Shown: positions 7,922-17,462, counted from the stretch's first letter. The stretch: DNA of 37,689 nucleotides from a virus (IMGVR_UViG_3300031553_000013:1-37689); one strand, 5' to 3'. The notes: generated from the sequence alone by a model not told the origin. Made by a program: numbers and translations.

Positions 7922-10318
7922 TTGGCAGATATTTGGATCAATATTTTAGGTAATGCCACAAAATTAAAAGGTGCTCTAAGTGGAGCGGGTAAAGATGTAA
8001 CCGCTTTTGGTGAAAAAATAGGCAAAATGGGCAGGACAATGACTATTATGGGCGGGGCGGTTACTGCTGCATTTGGAGCAATAGTTTTTAAGACTACTAA
8101 GCTGGGTGATACTTACGACAAGATGTCTAAGCGGACCAATGTTGCGGTAGAAACTTTGTCGGCTTTAGGTTATGCTGCCAAAATTAGTGGGGCAGATCTT
8201 GATACAGTAGAAAAATCATTACGATATTTGGCTCGTGGTATGGATGATATGTCTATGGGGGTAGGTGAAGCTAAAGATGCCTTTGAATATCTTGACATAG
8301 CAGTTACTAATACTGAAGGCAATTTGCGACCGACTATTGATGTATTAAAGGAAGCAGCCACTAAATTGGCCGGGATGACAGATGAAACCAAGCAAGTTGC
8401 CCTGGCCACCGATATATTCGGGGCTAGATATGGTACTCAATTATTACCTTTACTTAAAGAGGGTGGAAAAGGCATTGAGGATCTTATGAATAAGGCTCGG
8501 GAATTAGGGGTAGTGATGTCCACAGAAGCAGCAGCTAAGGCAGCAGAATTTAATGATCGATTGACCGATTTAAAAGAATCTATCGGGGGCATGGGTAGAG
8601 ATATCGGTAGTGTATTAATTCCGCCATTAATCGATTTGTCTGAAAAAGCATTAAGACTAATTAAGAGAGTTAAGGAATGGTCAGAGGCAAATAAACCATT
8701 AATGGAAATAATTGTAAAATTAAGCGCGACTATAGGGGTTATGGCTGCCGTTGGTGGACCTATTTTAATGGCAGTGGGGGCTCTTATAAAAATGAAAGCG
8801 GCAGTTGTTGCGATGGGGACTGTTTCTGCTGGTCCGGTAGGGATAGCCATAGCAGCTATAGCGGCTTTAGCAGCAGGATATTTAACATTGAAGGAGAATA
8901 TAAAATCAGCCGAAGATTATATGAGCGATTTCCGGGTGAGTCTCCAAAAATTAACTGAATTAGAAGAGTTAGACGCTTTAATTTTAGATTTAACCGAGAG
9001 GATTAAAAAATTAAAAACAGGATTAGAAACAGTAAAACCAGGGGAAGAATATGATGATCTTCTTAATTTTTATGAAACACTAAATAAAAGATTAGAAGAG
9101 GCCAAGAAAAAAAGAGAAGAGTTAACCAGGGTAGAAGAAAAATCATTTGAGGATATTCTGGCAGAAGTTGATAAGATGTCCAAAATCGGAGATATTTTAC
9201 AACCCGCAGAAGAAGCTATTAAAAAAATAGTTGATTCATTCACCCCTTATGAAAAAAAATTACAAGCAATTAATGATAGATATGATGAAGCAAGAGAAAA
9301 AATAAAAGAGTATATAGAAGATGAAGAAGAATTAAAAGTTGCGACAGATAAATTAAACGAAGGAGAAAAAGCAGAAATAGCTTTGCTCGATAGACAGGTA
9401 ACGGCACTTGATAAAGCTGCTGAAGCAAAAAAGAAACTTGCTGATTTAACCAAAAGCCTGACCGACAAAATTTATGAATTTATCCACACTGAAGAAGAAG
9501 TAAAATTAAGGGATATTAACCGGGAATATGATTTATTAATAGAGAATGCTAAAGAAGTATTTAAAGATTATAATGATTTAAGAAAAGCGATGGAAGCAAT
9601 AAATAAAGAACGACAAAGAGAAATTGATGGGCTTAAGGAAGGGATTGAATTAAAAGATAAAACAATAGAAGATAATAAAGATTTGGCAGATAGTTATAAA
9701 GAATTAAAAAAACCAATTGAGGAAGCCACTAAAGTAACTGAAGAACTGGGAATACTCGGGGGAAAAGCATGGGAAAATCTTTCAATTAAAATAGAACATG
9801 CTACTACCACACTTTCTAATTTCTCTAAAGAGGGGGTAGCCACAGCAATTGCCTCTATCAAAATGCACTTCAAGCCTTTACTGGATTCCCTTGTTGATGA
9901 TATAAACAATTTAACCGGGATATGGAAACAAATGGCTGAATCTAATCTCCAATCGTTAAAAAAGTCCATGAATGAACAAATTTCAGTTATTAAATATGGC
10001 TATGAAGAATACAAAAAAATATTGTACGGCATGAGTGGCGGGATAGGCGGAGGAAGCTGGGGAGTTCCTTCATATCAAACTGGTATTCGTTCTGTCCCGG
10101 AAACCGGTTTAGCTTTGGTTCATCAAGGAGAAGAAATAAGACCACCTGGGCAGAGAAGCTATGATCAGAGAAAATATTCTAAAATAGTTAATGTTTATAA
10201 CCCTGTTGTTAGAAATGACGACGATATAGTCAAAATTAAAAAAGTAGTGAAGGATGCACTAAATGAAGATGATAAACAATCTTATAGACAGGGTAAAGAA
10301 ATTTTATTAGGAGCATAA
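7922..10318 (+). CDS. Tail tape measure protein
   Basis: A 798-residue protein, the longest of the tail block, that sets tail length. It starts at TTG 7922 behind GAGGTG. The N-terminal part has the repeated small-residue and helical pattern of tape measure proteins (T-I-M-G-G-A-V-T-A-A-F-G, then K-M-S-K-R-T-N-V-A, and S-A-L-G-Y-A-A). A strongly hydrophobic region lies at about 265-320. Residues about 330-690 are long coiled coil. The C-terminal V-H-Q-G-E-E segment is common at the end of tape measure proteins. It follows the chaperone and precedes the baseplate genes, with the moron inserted just upstream. Confidence 0.92.
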   Translation: MADIWINILGNATKLKGALSGAGKDVTAFGEKIGKMGRTMTIMGGAVTAAFGAIVFKTTKLGDTYDKMSKRTNVAVETLSALGYAAKISGADLDTVEKSLRYLARGMDDMSMGVGEAKDAFEYLDIAVTNTEGNLRPTIDVLKEAATKLAGMTDETKQVALATDIFGARYGTQLLPLLKEGGKGIEDLMNKARELGVVMSTEAAAKAAEFNDRLTDLKESIGGMGRDIGSVLIPPLIDLSEKALRLIKRVKEWSEANKPLMEIIVKLSATIGVMAAVGGPILMAVGALIKMKAAVVAMGTVSAGPVGIAIAAIAALAAGYLTLKENIKSAEDYMSDFRVSLQKLTELEELDALILDLTERIKKLKTGLETVKPGEEYDDLLNFYETLNKRLEEAKKKREELTRVEEKSFEDILAEVDKMSKIGDILQPAEEAIKKIVDSFTPYEKKLQAINDRYDEAREKIKEYIEDEEELKVATDKLNEGEKAEIALLDRQVTALDKAAEAKKKLADLTKSLTDKIYEFIHTEEEVKLRDINREYDLLIENAKEVFKDYNDLRKAMEAINKERQREIDGLKEGIELKDKTIEDNKDLADSYKELKKPIEEATKVTEELGILGGKAWENLSIKIEHATTTLSNFSKEGVATAIASIKMHFKPLLDSLVDDINNLTGIWKQMAESNLQSLKKSMNEQISVIKYGYEEYKKILYGMSGGIGGGSWGVPSYQTGIRSVPETGLALVHQGEEIRPPGQRSYDQRKYSKIVNVYNPVVRNDDDIVKIKKVVKDALNEDDKQSYRQGKEILLGA

Positions 10319-10321
10319 ATT

Positions 10322-10912
10322 ATGGCCGAAGGAACGATTTCAATAGGGTCTACAACCTTAGATACTCCAATAGGATATACCCATGATCCTGATAAATTAG
10401 AGACCTATGAACGTGCCATTAGGGGCAATATGATAATTAATAGGTCTGTCACCGGTGAAGATCAGCCTATTTCTATATATCGTTTTGAAATAGCCGATGT
10501 TATAAATTCAAAATTACTTGCCATAAAAGCAGAAGCGGTCCATATAGGCAATTTGGATTATATTGATTATTTGCAAATAGTCGAAGTTTTATCCGGGGAT
10601 GGATCGATAAAAACCTTTTACACGCAAAGGAGAATGTCCGGAGATACTCCGGTGCCAGTGGTTACCTTAGGCGGAGTTTCTAAAACTGTAACCGTAACTA
10701 ATGATACCAATCCCGGGGCCGGGCATGTATACGCTAAAGCAGATGTTTCAGATAGGGCAAGGTTTATATTCGGAGATACTCCACCGGATGCAGATGACAA
10801 TATCATAATCCAATATGAGCCTAAATATTATGTTCACATTGTAAGTTTTCGATATACCGGGATTATAAAAGATATTGCTCGATATTTATTAGTTTGTGAG
10901 GAATCAAAATGA
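10322..10912 (+). CDS. Tail protein, distal tail/baseplate candidate
   Basis: A 196-residue protein directly after the tape measure gene, 3 nt apart, overlapping the next gene by 4 nt (ATGA). The N-terminus is a beta-rich unit (I-S-I-G-S-T-T-L then Y-E-R-A-I-R-G-N-M). The middle (about 85-150) is a beta domain with G-D-G-S-I-K-T-F-Y and a V-T-N-D-T-N-P-G segment. Its place matches the distal tail protein of siphoviruses. I do not recognise a named family, so the function is inferred from position. Confidence 0.6.
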   Translation: MAEGTISIGSTTLDTPIGYTHDPDKLETYERAIRGNMIINRSVTGEDQPISIYRFEIADVINSKLLAIKAEAVHIGNLDYIDYLQIVEVLSGDGSIKTFYTQRRMSGDTPVPVVTLGGVSKTVTVTNDTNPGAGHVYAKADVSDRARFIFGDTPPDADDNIIIQYEPKYYVHIVSFRYTGIIKDIARYLLVCEESK

Positions 10913-12591
10913 TACATACAATGGATTGTATAGCCAGGGTAAATGCTCAAGATCCTGATTATCCGACTTTTAAGAAAATGGATTGTATTGCACATTGTAA
11001 TGCTAATGAAAATTGGTATGGTCGGATAATGGATTGTACAGCCACAATTACCGATATAATCGTCTCAGCCTGTCGTTCCTGGAACCAGGGGATCAGATTA
11101 GTAATTACCATCGATGATATTGATGTATCTGAAGCCTTAATTGGAAATTTGAATATACAGCATAATAAAAATATGATTAGCACCTTTTCGCTTAATTTGG
11201 GTAAATCAATTTATTCACCGCGAACTAATTCTCATATACATTCAGATAAGGTTATAATAATTACCGCTTATATTAATGGACAAGAGAAAAAGCTATTTAC
11301 CGGCTCATTGGATGAACCGGAAGCTGAAAACACTCCAGCTTTTAGAGTGATATTAACTGGCCGGGATTATGGTAAAAAGCTATTAGATAAGATAACTACC
11401 GTTATTAGCGTACAGGATTTAGCCGATTCAACCAAACGAAATGACCTCATTAAATATCTTGCAGGTCTAGCGGGTGTAATAGATATAGATATCCCCGAAA
11501 TGGCCCCGGTGACTATTGACAATTCATTCCAGGACCAATCAGTCTGGGATATGATCCAAAAAGAAGCAATGGTAGAGCAATATTGGGTCGGGCATAATGA
11601 GGATGGAAAATTAGAATTAAAACTTGATGAGATTAAATCAAATGAAACTTTATATCCTACTCCTGACTGGACTTATGAAGAAGATAGAATAATAGGGCTA
11701 GGTTACAAAGAGGGCAGGGTAGGTATAAATAAAATAATTGTATTGGGAAAAACGACACAAAGAAGGATACCGCATACCACAACCCGAATGACAAATCCAG
11801 GGGTTGATTATACTACCCCGGTATTATTATTTTCTGATTCTTTAAGTTTTACCGAAGGAGAATTAATCGAATATAATGCCAATAATAATTATTCAAAAAC
11901 AATCGGGGATTTTATATTGAAGATACATTCTTATGGTTCTGGTGGTGGCGGTGGGAATATACATATCTATGTGGGTTGTGAAAGACAGGATATCTGGGAA
12001 TCTTATGTCATAACTGCAAAAACCGGAACGATCGGAGGAGATGCAACCCTTATAAAGACCGTTGATTCTATGAGTGCTGGAGGTTCGATAAATTTGAAGG
12101 GAATATGCTGGGTTATATCAAGAGATGGCACTGGTACTAATTTTGAGAATGGTAAAGAAGGAAAGGCCTTTACTTTTGAAATAACTGTTAATGGATACAA
12201 AAATTTAGATTCTGATCCAGCGACCTATGAAACCGATACAACTTATACATTTCGTTCCGATCAGATATCGGCAAAAGTAACCGATCCTAATTCTATTGAA
12301 AAATATGGAGAACGTGATGGCGGATCAGTCGTATATCCATTATTGGAAACAGTAGAGCAATGTGAAGCAGTAGGAAGAAAAATTATAAGAGATAATCATA
12401 GTAAATTAGGACAAACTTATTTTTTAATTCCTTTCAATCCATTAATAAAAAGGGGGCAGACCATTGCTATAATCGGCAAAGATATTGGAATAGATGAGCG
12501 ATATTATGTAGACAATATTAATCTTATTTTTGACATTAACGAAGGAAAAGTTAAAGCTAGAACACAAGTAGGTGGCGTTTTATATGTCTAA
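10909..12591 (+). CDS. Tail hub / baseplate protein
   Basis: A 560-residue protein in the place of the tail hub. After an odd N-terminus it carries a segment T-I-D-D-I-D-V-S followed by S-T-F-S-L-N-L-G, the opening of gp27-like hub domains, and later strand-rich domains. A C-terminal region (E-A-V-G-R-K-I-I-R-D-N then P-L-I-K-R-G-Q-T-I-A-I-I-G) matches the end of many hub proteins. The first 50 residues contain three tandem copies of a unit starting M-D-C-I-A or M-D-C-T-A. Four of its cysteines lie in these units. The glycine-rich stretch near residue 345 may be a flexible linker. Confidence 0.72.
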   Translation: MIHTMDCIARVNAQDPDYPTFKKMDCIAHCNANENWYGRIMDCTATITDIIVSACRSWNQGIRLVITIDDIDVSEALIGNLNIQHNKNMISTFSLNLGKSIYSPRTNSHIHSDKVIIITAYINGQEKKLFTGSLDEPEAENTPAFRVILTGRDYGKKLLDKITTVISVQDLADSTKRNDLIKYLAGLAGVIDIDIPEMAPVTIDNSFQDQSVWDMIQKEAMVEQYWVGHNEDGKLELKLDEIKSNETLYPTPDWTYEEDRIIGLGYKEGRVGINKIIVLGKTTQRRIPHTTTRMTNPGVDYTTPVLLFSDSLSFTEGELIEYNANNNYSKTIGDFILKIHSYGSGGGGGNIHIYVGCERQDIWESYVITAKTGTIGGDATLIKTVDSMSAGGSINLKGICWVISRDGTGTNFENGKEGKAFTFEITVNGYKNLDSDPATYETDTTYTFRSDQISAKVTDPNSIEKYGERDGGSVVYPLLETVEQCEAVGRKIIRDNHSKLGQTYFLIPFNPLIKRGQTIAIIGKDIGIDERYYVDNINLIFDINEGKVKARTQVGGVLYV

Positions 12592-13552
12592 ATTTTATAA
12601 GATAAGATATGTTTTATTAATAATTTTGATAATAGGGGTGTTTGCTATGCCAAATTTTTTTAAAGGTATAACTAGAAATATAATAGATCAGATTAAATAT
12701 AGGGAAACTTATGTCACCGGTGAAATTACTGTCAATAATGGAGATGGCACTTATGATGTAAAAATAAATAATGCAAGTACGGCCTATAAGAACGTAGAAA
12801 CCAGACACTATAATGAAGATTTTTCGGTAGGCCAAATCGTAGATATAGGCTATGAATATGGAAATAAAGAAAGTCCAAAGATTTTGGGTCCTTCTAAAAA
12901 AATACCACAAGAACCGAAACAAGTAGAAGTAGATTATAGCGGTGGATGTGCAGGGGTGCAGATTAAAACAGTAATAATATATGCTGCAGATCCTTCCGGT
13001 TATATAAATGTTAGAGATGAAGTTTATGCCACGGCTCATAATTCTGTTGATGGGGCTGATTGTTTAACTGTGGATGTTGGGACTGATTATCTATGTACAG
13101 GACAAAATAAATTAGATAGCGACCCAGATGGATGTTACGCTATAACAAAAGGATATTTATATTTAGATTTATCAAGCATTCCCGATGACGCAAATATAAT
13201 AAGTGCTGTATTAACTTTAACAATTGGGGATAATTATCTTGTAGATTTTTATATAATAGTTCAAGATGGGCAACCAAATAACCCGCATGATACGCTTGAA
13301 GCTGCTGATTTCAATAGAACAAAATATTCAAATAATGGCGGGCAAGTTGCTGCAGAAGCAGCACCGGCGACTATCGAAATAACTTTAAATTCAAATGGAA
13401 GGGCTTGGTTAAGACCTGGAGAAATGACAAAATTATGCTTACGGAGTTCACTGGATATATCAAGTTCTATACCGGGGCCTAATACAGGGCATTCGGTTTT
13501 AATAGTAAAAAGTTCTACTACCCCTAAATTGACCATAACCTACGAAATATAA
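12584..13552 (+). CDS. Tail spike-like protein: OB-type domain plus adhesion-like jelly roll
   Basis: Two starts are well placed: ATG 12584 (AGGTGG upstream; 322 residues with a hydrophobic N-terminus of about 20 residues) and ATG 12647 (AGGGGTG six nt upstream; 301 residues without it). After this comes a small OB-type domain (Y-V-T-G-E-I-T-V-N-N-G-D-G-T-Y-D-V ... V-G-Q-I-V-D-I-G-Y), as in gpV-like tail spikes. A C-terminal domain of about 190 residues has the pattern Y-L-Y-L-D-L-S-S-I-P then I-I-S-A-V-L-T-L, seen in carbohydrate-binding or adhesin modules. It probably works at the tail tip. Which start is used matters, since the longer form could be exported or membrane-bound. Confidence 0.65.
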   Translation: MSKFYKIRYVLLIILIIGVFAMPNFFKGITRNIIDQIKYRETYVTGEITVNNGDGTYDVKINNASTAYKNVETRHYNEDFSVGQIVDIGYEYGNKESPKILGPSKKIPQEPKQVEVDYSGGCAGVQIKTVIIYAADPSGYINVRDEVYATAHNSVDGADCLTVDVGTDYLCTGQNKLDSDPDGCYAITKGYLYLDLSSIPDDANIISAVLTLTIGDNYLVDFYIIVQDGQPNNPHDTLEAADFNRTKYSNNGGQVAAEAAPATIEITLNSNGRAWLRPGEMTKLCLRSSLDISSSIPGPNTGHSVLIVKSSTTPKLTITYEI

Positions 13553-13565
13553 GGCAGGTGATTAA

Positions 13566-14528
13566 ATGTTACCAAAACCAAGATTTTATGAAAGTACAGA
13601 TACAACGGAATATACTACTCCTTATGATTTTGGGAATTGTGATGCGGGCAGTTACAAGCCTGATTCGGCAGGATTAGAAGTCCATCTCCATAATGATAAA
13701 GATGGGGATGGGTCAGATACTATGACCGATGTAAGAATTTCGGTTAGGGATGCTGATGGTGGAGAAGATGAAATATGGACTAAACAATGCTGGTTTGAAA
13801 TTAAATCTATCGGCACAGGTGGCGGTGGCGGTATTGATGATGATGGTATGACTGCCTTTGTAAAAGTGGGATTGAATCATGAATTATGTTTGGGCCCTAT
13901 TCCTAAAGAACGATATAGAAAATTATTTGTCAGATTGCATACTCCCACTGATGCAGAAGAACAAAATATATCAATCCAATTAAGAGTAAAATATCAGGAT
14001 TCAGAAACTGATTTGACCGAAGTTGTTATATTGCATTTTCAATATGTTAGGGCTGCCGATGACGATTATATACATGCTGCTATAACCGGGACCGGAGCAG
14101 AACAGGAAGTTACTACAGAGATTACCAATCCGGATGTATCAAGAAACGCAAGTATAAAGACTACCAATGTGGCCACTCCTTCGGGGGTCGTAAAATTAGA
14201 AGGGGTTAATAATTTAGGGCAGAGTGCAGAAGAAAGTATAACAATTGTGGCTGGAAGTACGGTTTATGGAAATGTGGCCTGGGCCACGCTTAGTAAAATA
14301 ACCATTCCTGCTGGAGTATCGGCTTCTGACTCTGTTACAGTGGGAATTTCCGACAAAATAGGGCTTATCACCGCTATAGACAATGTAGATAATGTTTTCA
14401 AGAAAAAGGTAAATAATATAGATGGGTCTAATGAAATCTCTGGAAATGTCTCAAAGGTTTATCATACTCTAGATTGTGCCACAATTGAGGCTAATGAAAA
14501 TATAACAATTTGGTATATAGGAAGGTGA
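13566..14528 (+). CDS. Tail-tip / fibre-associated protein
   Basis: A 320-residue beta-rich protein. Residues about 160-320 match a domain often seen in phage tail and surface proteins: I-T-G-T-G-A-E-Q, then I-T-N-P-D-V-S-R-N-A-S, S-G-V-V-K-L-E-G-V-N, I-T-I-P-A-G-V-S and V-G-I-S-D-K-I-G-L. The N-terminal half (about 1-150) is a separate beta domain rich in Asp/Gly that I do not recognise. It lies between the spike-like gene and the fibre, so it likely belongs to the adsorption apparatus. GGCAGGTG precedes the start. Confidence 0.62.
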   Translation: MLPKPRFYESTDTTEYTTPYDFGNCDAGSYKPDSAGLEVHLHNDKDGDGSDTMTDVRISVRDADGGEDEIWTKQCWFEIKSIGTGGGGGIDDDGMTAFVKVGLNHELCLGPIPKERYRKLFVRLHTPTDAEEQNISIQLRVKYQDSETDLTEVVILHFQYVRAADDDYIHAAITGTGAEQEVTTEITNPDVSRNASIKTTNVATPSGVVKLEGVNNLGQSAEESITIVAGSTVYGNVAWATLSKITIPAGVSASDSVTVGISDKIGLITAIDNVDNVFKKKVNNIDGSNEISGNVSKVYHTLDCATIEANENITIWYIGR

Positions 14529-14532
14529 TTAT

Positions 14533-16128
14533 ATGAAAATTAAAGGAATAATAATTCTATCATTACTAATAATATTATTTGCTTCTATAATAGCTTTTGG
14601 AACTAATGTCCTTCTTGCTCCATATTTTGATGATACTTATTTTGAATTATCAGATGATGCCTTGATACTAAAAGTTATCCCACATGAAAAAGGCGGATTA
14701 GAAGCTGATGTAAGTGCTTATGATGGATTGCTTAAAATATCTGGTGGTTCTACTTCAGTGGTTAAAGTTAAACTCAATGCAACTCAAGCTCCGACAGTAA
14801 ATAATGATGTAGATGAAGGATATGCAGTAGGTTCTCGTTGGTGTGATGTTACGAATGATAAAGAATATGTATGTTTAGATAATACTGACGGGGCAGCAGT
14901 TTGGATTGAAGCCACTCAATCGGGTGGAGCTGGAACTTATCTTGAATTGACCGATACCCCTGCCGCTTACGATAACGGTAAATATGCAAAGTCAACCGCT
15001 GATGGTGTAGTCTGGGATGATCCTGCCGGTGCCGGGGAAAATAATACTGCTTCTAATATAGGTTCACAAATAGAGATATATAAGCAAAAAACTGAAGTAG
15101 ATTTAGAGTTTAGGACATTAAAGGCAGGTTCCTCTAAAATTGTTTTAACAACTACTTCAACCGCAACCAAGAAAATATATTGTGATACTATTGGGTCAGC
15201 AACCTTAACCTCTTCCGATGCTAATAGATGGTTCGGACAATACTTCACAACAACTGACTCTTTTACAATGGGTAAAATATCTATATGGATGTATAGAACA
15301 AATTCACCTGGTGACGTTATTTTACATTTTTATGCTGCAGATGGAAATAATGAACCTACTGGTGAAGAATTAACGAATGCAACTACTAATTGTAATTCGA
15401 TTGTTACTTCTGGAGGAGAATGGGTTGATTTTAATGTAACTGATTATAGTTTGGATGCTACAACAAAATATGTGTTTTATATGAGTTGTGCAAATGGTTC
15501 GGAGACAAATAAGGTTCATTGGTTTAATGCTGGTTCGGATGTAACGGCGAATGCTGGATATTTATATACAATGAATGGAGGCGGCAGTTGGACTGATTTT
15601 ACAGAGGATTCGCCCTTCCAGGTTTGGTCATCTGTGATAACTTTAGATTATATAGAATTCGATGTAGACGAGTCTGAAATTAGATTAGATAACTTAAAAG
15701 CAACTGAGGACAATGCTGATTTAGATGCTTCTACCACTGCACATGGACTAATGCCAAAATTGCCTTTTTCAGGAGATTTACTTTCTACTACAACGGTGGC
15801 TTTTAATGCTGATGCAGATACAACTTTATACACTGTTCCTACTGGAAAAAGATGTGTTTTATCCCACGCAATAATTGTAGCGGCAGGAGACGCTGGAGCA
15901 ACTACAACGGTTTCAATCGGTGCAAATGGTTCAGAAACAGATTTCATTCCAGCAAATATATTGTCCAATCTAGATGCTGAATATGATGCTGTTATATTGA
16001 TGCCTATACCAAATACAACTCCGTTAAAGATAAAATCCTATGCAGCAGCTACGATAATTGAAGCACAAGTGGCAAGTCAATCAGGTATGACAGGAAATAC
16101 AATATATCTGTTTGGGATTTTATATTAA
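14533..16128 (+). CDS. Tail fibre protein with signal-peptide-like N-terminus
   Basis: A 531-residue Thr/Ser/Gly/Ala-rich fibre-like protein. Its N-terminal part contains L-T-D-T-P-A-A-Y-D, a short motif common in phage fibres, after a segment Y-A-V-G-S-R-W-C-D-V-T used to trim fibre repeats. Residues about 190-370 look like a jelly-roll insert (W-F-G-Q-Y-F-T-T; V-D-F-N-V-T; K-Y-V-F-Y-M). The C-terminal 110 residues form another beta domain. Unusually, the first about 25 residues (K-I-K-G then a run of Ile/Leu) look like a Sec signal or anchor, and GGAAGGTG marks this start clearly. Either the fibre is exported first or the start is misleading; no other ATG lies close by. Confidence 0.68.
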   Translation: MKIKGIIILSLLIILFASIIAFGTNVLLAPYFDDTYFELSDDALILKVIPHEKGGLEADVSAYDGLLKISGGSTSVVKVKLNATQAPTVNNDVDEGYAVGSRWCDVTNDKEYVCLDNTDGAAVWIEATQSGGAGTYLELTDTPAAYDNGKYAKSTADGVVWDDPAGAGENNTASNIGSQIEIYKQKTEVDLEFRTLKAGSSKIVLTTTSTATKKIYCDTIGSATLTSSDANRWFGQYFTTTDSFTMGKISIWMYRTNSPGDVILHFYAADGNNEPTGEELTNATTNCNSIVTSGGEWVDFNVTDYSLDATTKYVFYMSCANGSETNKVHWFNAGSDVTANAGYLYTMNGGGSWTDFTEDSPFQVWSSVITLDYIEFDVDESEIRLDNLKATEDNADLDASTTAHGLMPKLPFSGDLLSTTTVAFNADADTTLYTVPTGKRCVLSHAIIVAAGDAGATTTVSIGANGSETDFIPANILSNLDAEYDAVILMPIPNTTPLKIKSYAAATIIEAQVASQSGMTGNTIYLFGILY

Positions 16129-16972
16129 AGGAGATGATGCAATTATTTGGATTATAGGAATAATAATTTTAATAGGATTATATTTTCTCTTGAGGAAAAA
16201 GGGCAATGGGATAATTCCTGAACCCGAACCTGAACCTAATAATCCAAAATGGGAAGACTATTATCCGAAAAATTGGTATAAGCCATTAGTGGATTGGAAT
16301 AAGAAAAAATGGATACCCAGTAACCATAATTCAAAAGAATGGGATAATTATGTAATACAGGTTAATCTCTGGAATGAAACTTTAGAAAAATTATCTATCA
16401 AGAAGGGTGAGATAAGCGATAGAAAATTATATTTGATATTGTTTCAAAAAAAAGATAATGGGGAATATTTGTTTAGGTGGAATTCAGATATGCAGATTTG
16501 GGGACAGAAAGATCATTGGGCTCCTCCAGAACTATTTTTGATATTAAAAGATGAAAATGGTAATCCTGACCCTGATGGAAAATACCGAGATGATTGCGAT
16601 ACTTTTTCAAGATTTCATAATCAATATCTTTTTGAATCCTGTAAATATTGGCTGTCTTTATTTTTGGAAATATACTGGAAAAAGAAGGTATTAGTGCAAG
16701 TAGGTGATAAGTTAATAGAAAAATGGAATAGTTATGGTCATGCTATTACAGTGTATAAAAAAGATTCAGAGTCTAACTGGAAATGTTTTAGCAATCAGTC
16801 TTGGGTAGCTTCCCTTAGTGGTGAAGATGAGCTAATGAAAATTGTATATAAATTTGTGCCGATTGATAATCCTCAATTCGCGGATAGATATCAATTAATA
16901 AAAGTGGTGGCCAGACATCCTATAAATGGTGAATTATTATTTGAATTAAAAGGGGATGATCTAGATGTCTGA
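16112..16972 (+). CDS. Membrane-anchored cysteine-protease-like (transglutaminase-like) protein
   Basis: A protein of about 276-286 residues. It begins with one transmembrane helix (W-I-I-G-I-I-I-L-I-G-L-Y-F-L-L) followed by a Pro-Glu repeat, then a soluble domain. In that domain, D-D-C-D-T-F-S (near residue 160), G-H-A-I-T-V-Y (near 210) and a following F-S-N-Q-S-W give a Cys/His/Asn-type triad pattern like the bacterial transglutaminase-like cysteine proteinases. It might cut a host envelope protein or link peptides; the substrate is unknown. The only canonical start is TTG 16112, which lacks a good ribosome site. AGGAG at 16129-16133 instead fits an ATT at 16142. The gene lies between fibre and lysis genes. 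Confidence 0.6.
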   Translation: MGFYIKGDDAIIWIIGIIILIGLYFLLRKKGNGIIPEPEPEPNNPKWEDYYPKNWYKPLVDWNKKKWIPSNHNSKEWDNYVIQVNLWNETLEKLSIKKGEISDRKLYLILFQKKDNGEYLFRWNSDMQIWGQKDHWAPPELFLILKDENGNPDPDGKYRDDCDTFSRFHNQYLFESCKYWLSLFLEIYWKKKVLVQVGDKLIEKWNSYGHAITVYKKDSESNWKCFSNQSWVASLSGEDELMKIVYKFVPIDNPQFADRYQLIKVVARHPINGELLFELKGDDLDV

Positions 16973-17147
16973 TGATTTTATGCTTACTATCGCTTCAGTT
17001 ATTTTATTTATAGTATTATTTTTAGTCCAGTTAGGGCTATTTTGTGCAATTGAAAAAATATTTAATATACAAATACCTCAAAGGTGGTTTATAGCCGGGG
17101 CTATTTCTACTATTGTCTGCTATCTGGAATTTTGGAGATGGCTTTAG
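16965..17147 (+). CDS. Small two-helix membrane protein
   Basis: A 60-residue, almost fully hydrophobic protein with two membrane segments (about 6-28 and 40-58) and a short polar link with I-P-Q-R-W. It overlaps the end of the previous gene by 8 nt and has AAGGGG upstream. Next to the endolysin gene, such a protein could be a holin or antiholin, but I recognise no family. Confidence 0.65.
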   Translation: MSDDFMLTIASVILFIVLFLVQLGLFCAIEKIFNIQIPQRWFIAGAISTIVCYLEFWRWL

Positions 17148-17162
17148 GAAGGAGATAATTTA

Positions 17163-17462
17163 ATGATTTCAGAATTAATACAAAATTATGGCAAATTAGG
17201 AATACAAGGCGTATTAGTAATACTGATGGTTTGGCTAGTCTGGTATTTAATCCGATCTATTATGGGCATGTTTAAAAATGAGTTAAAGGTTCTTCATAAA
17301 GACAGCTTATTAAATGCTAGGCTAAATCGTAAAAGTATAAAAATGCAGAAAACATTAATAGGTCAATTTACCGGTTTAGCCGAATATCTGAATCGTCATT
17401 TTAACGGAAATTTCGATAAAGTAAATTTTAAAAAGAAGGATAAAAAAAATGGACGGAAATAA
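17163..17462 (+). CDS. Single-span membrane protein of the lysis block
   Basis: A 99-residue protein with one N-terminal membrane helix (about 14-34, V-L-V-I-L-M-V-W-L-V-W-Y) and a basic cytoplasmic-type tail ending in K-K-D-K-K-N-G-R-K. Its 3' end overlaps the endolysin gene by 14 nt. Size and topology resemble holin-accessory proteins or XhlA-like proteins. The assignment is inference from context. Confidence 0.62.
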   Translation: MISELIQNYGKLGIQGVLVILMVWLVWYLIRSIMGMFKNELKVLHKDSLLNARLNRKSIKMQKTLIGQFTGLAEYLNRHFNGNFDKVNFKKKDKKNGRK

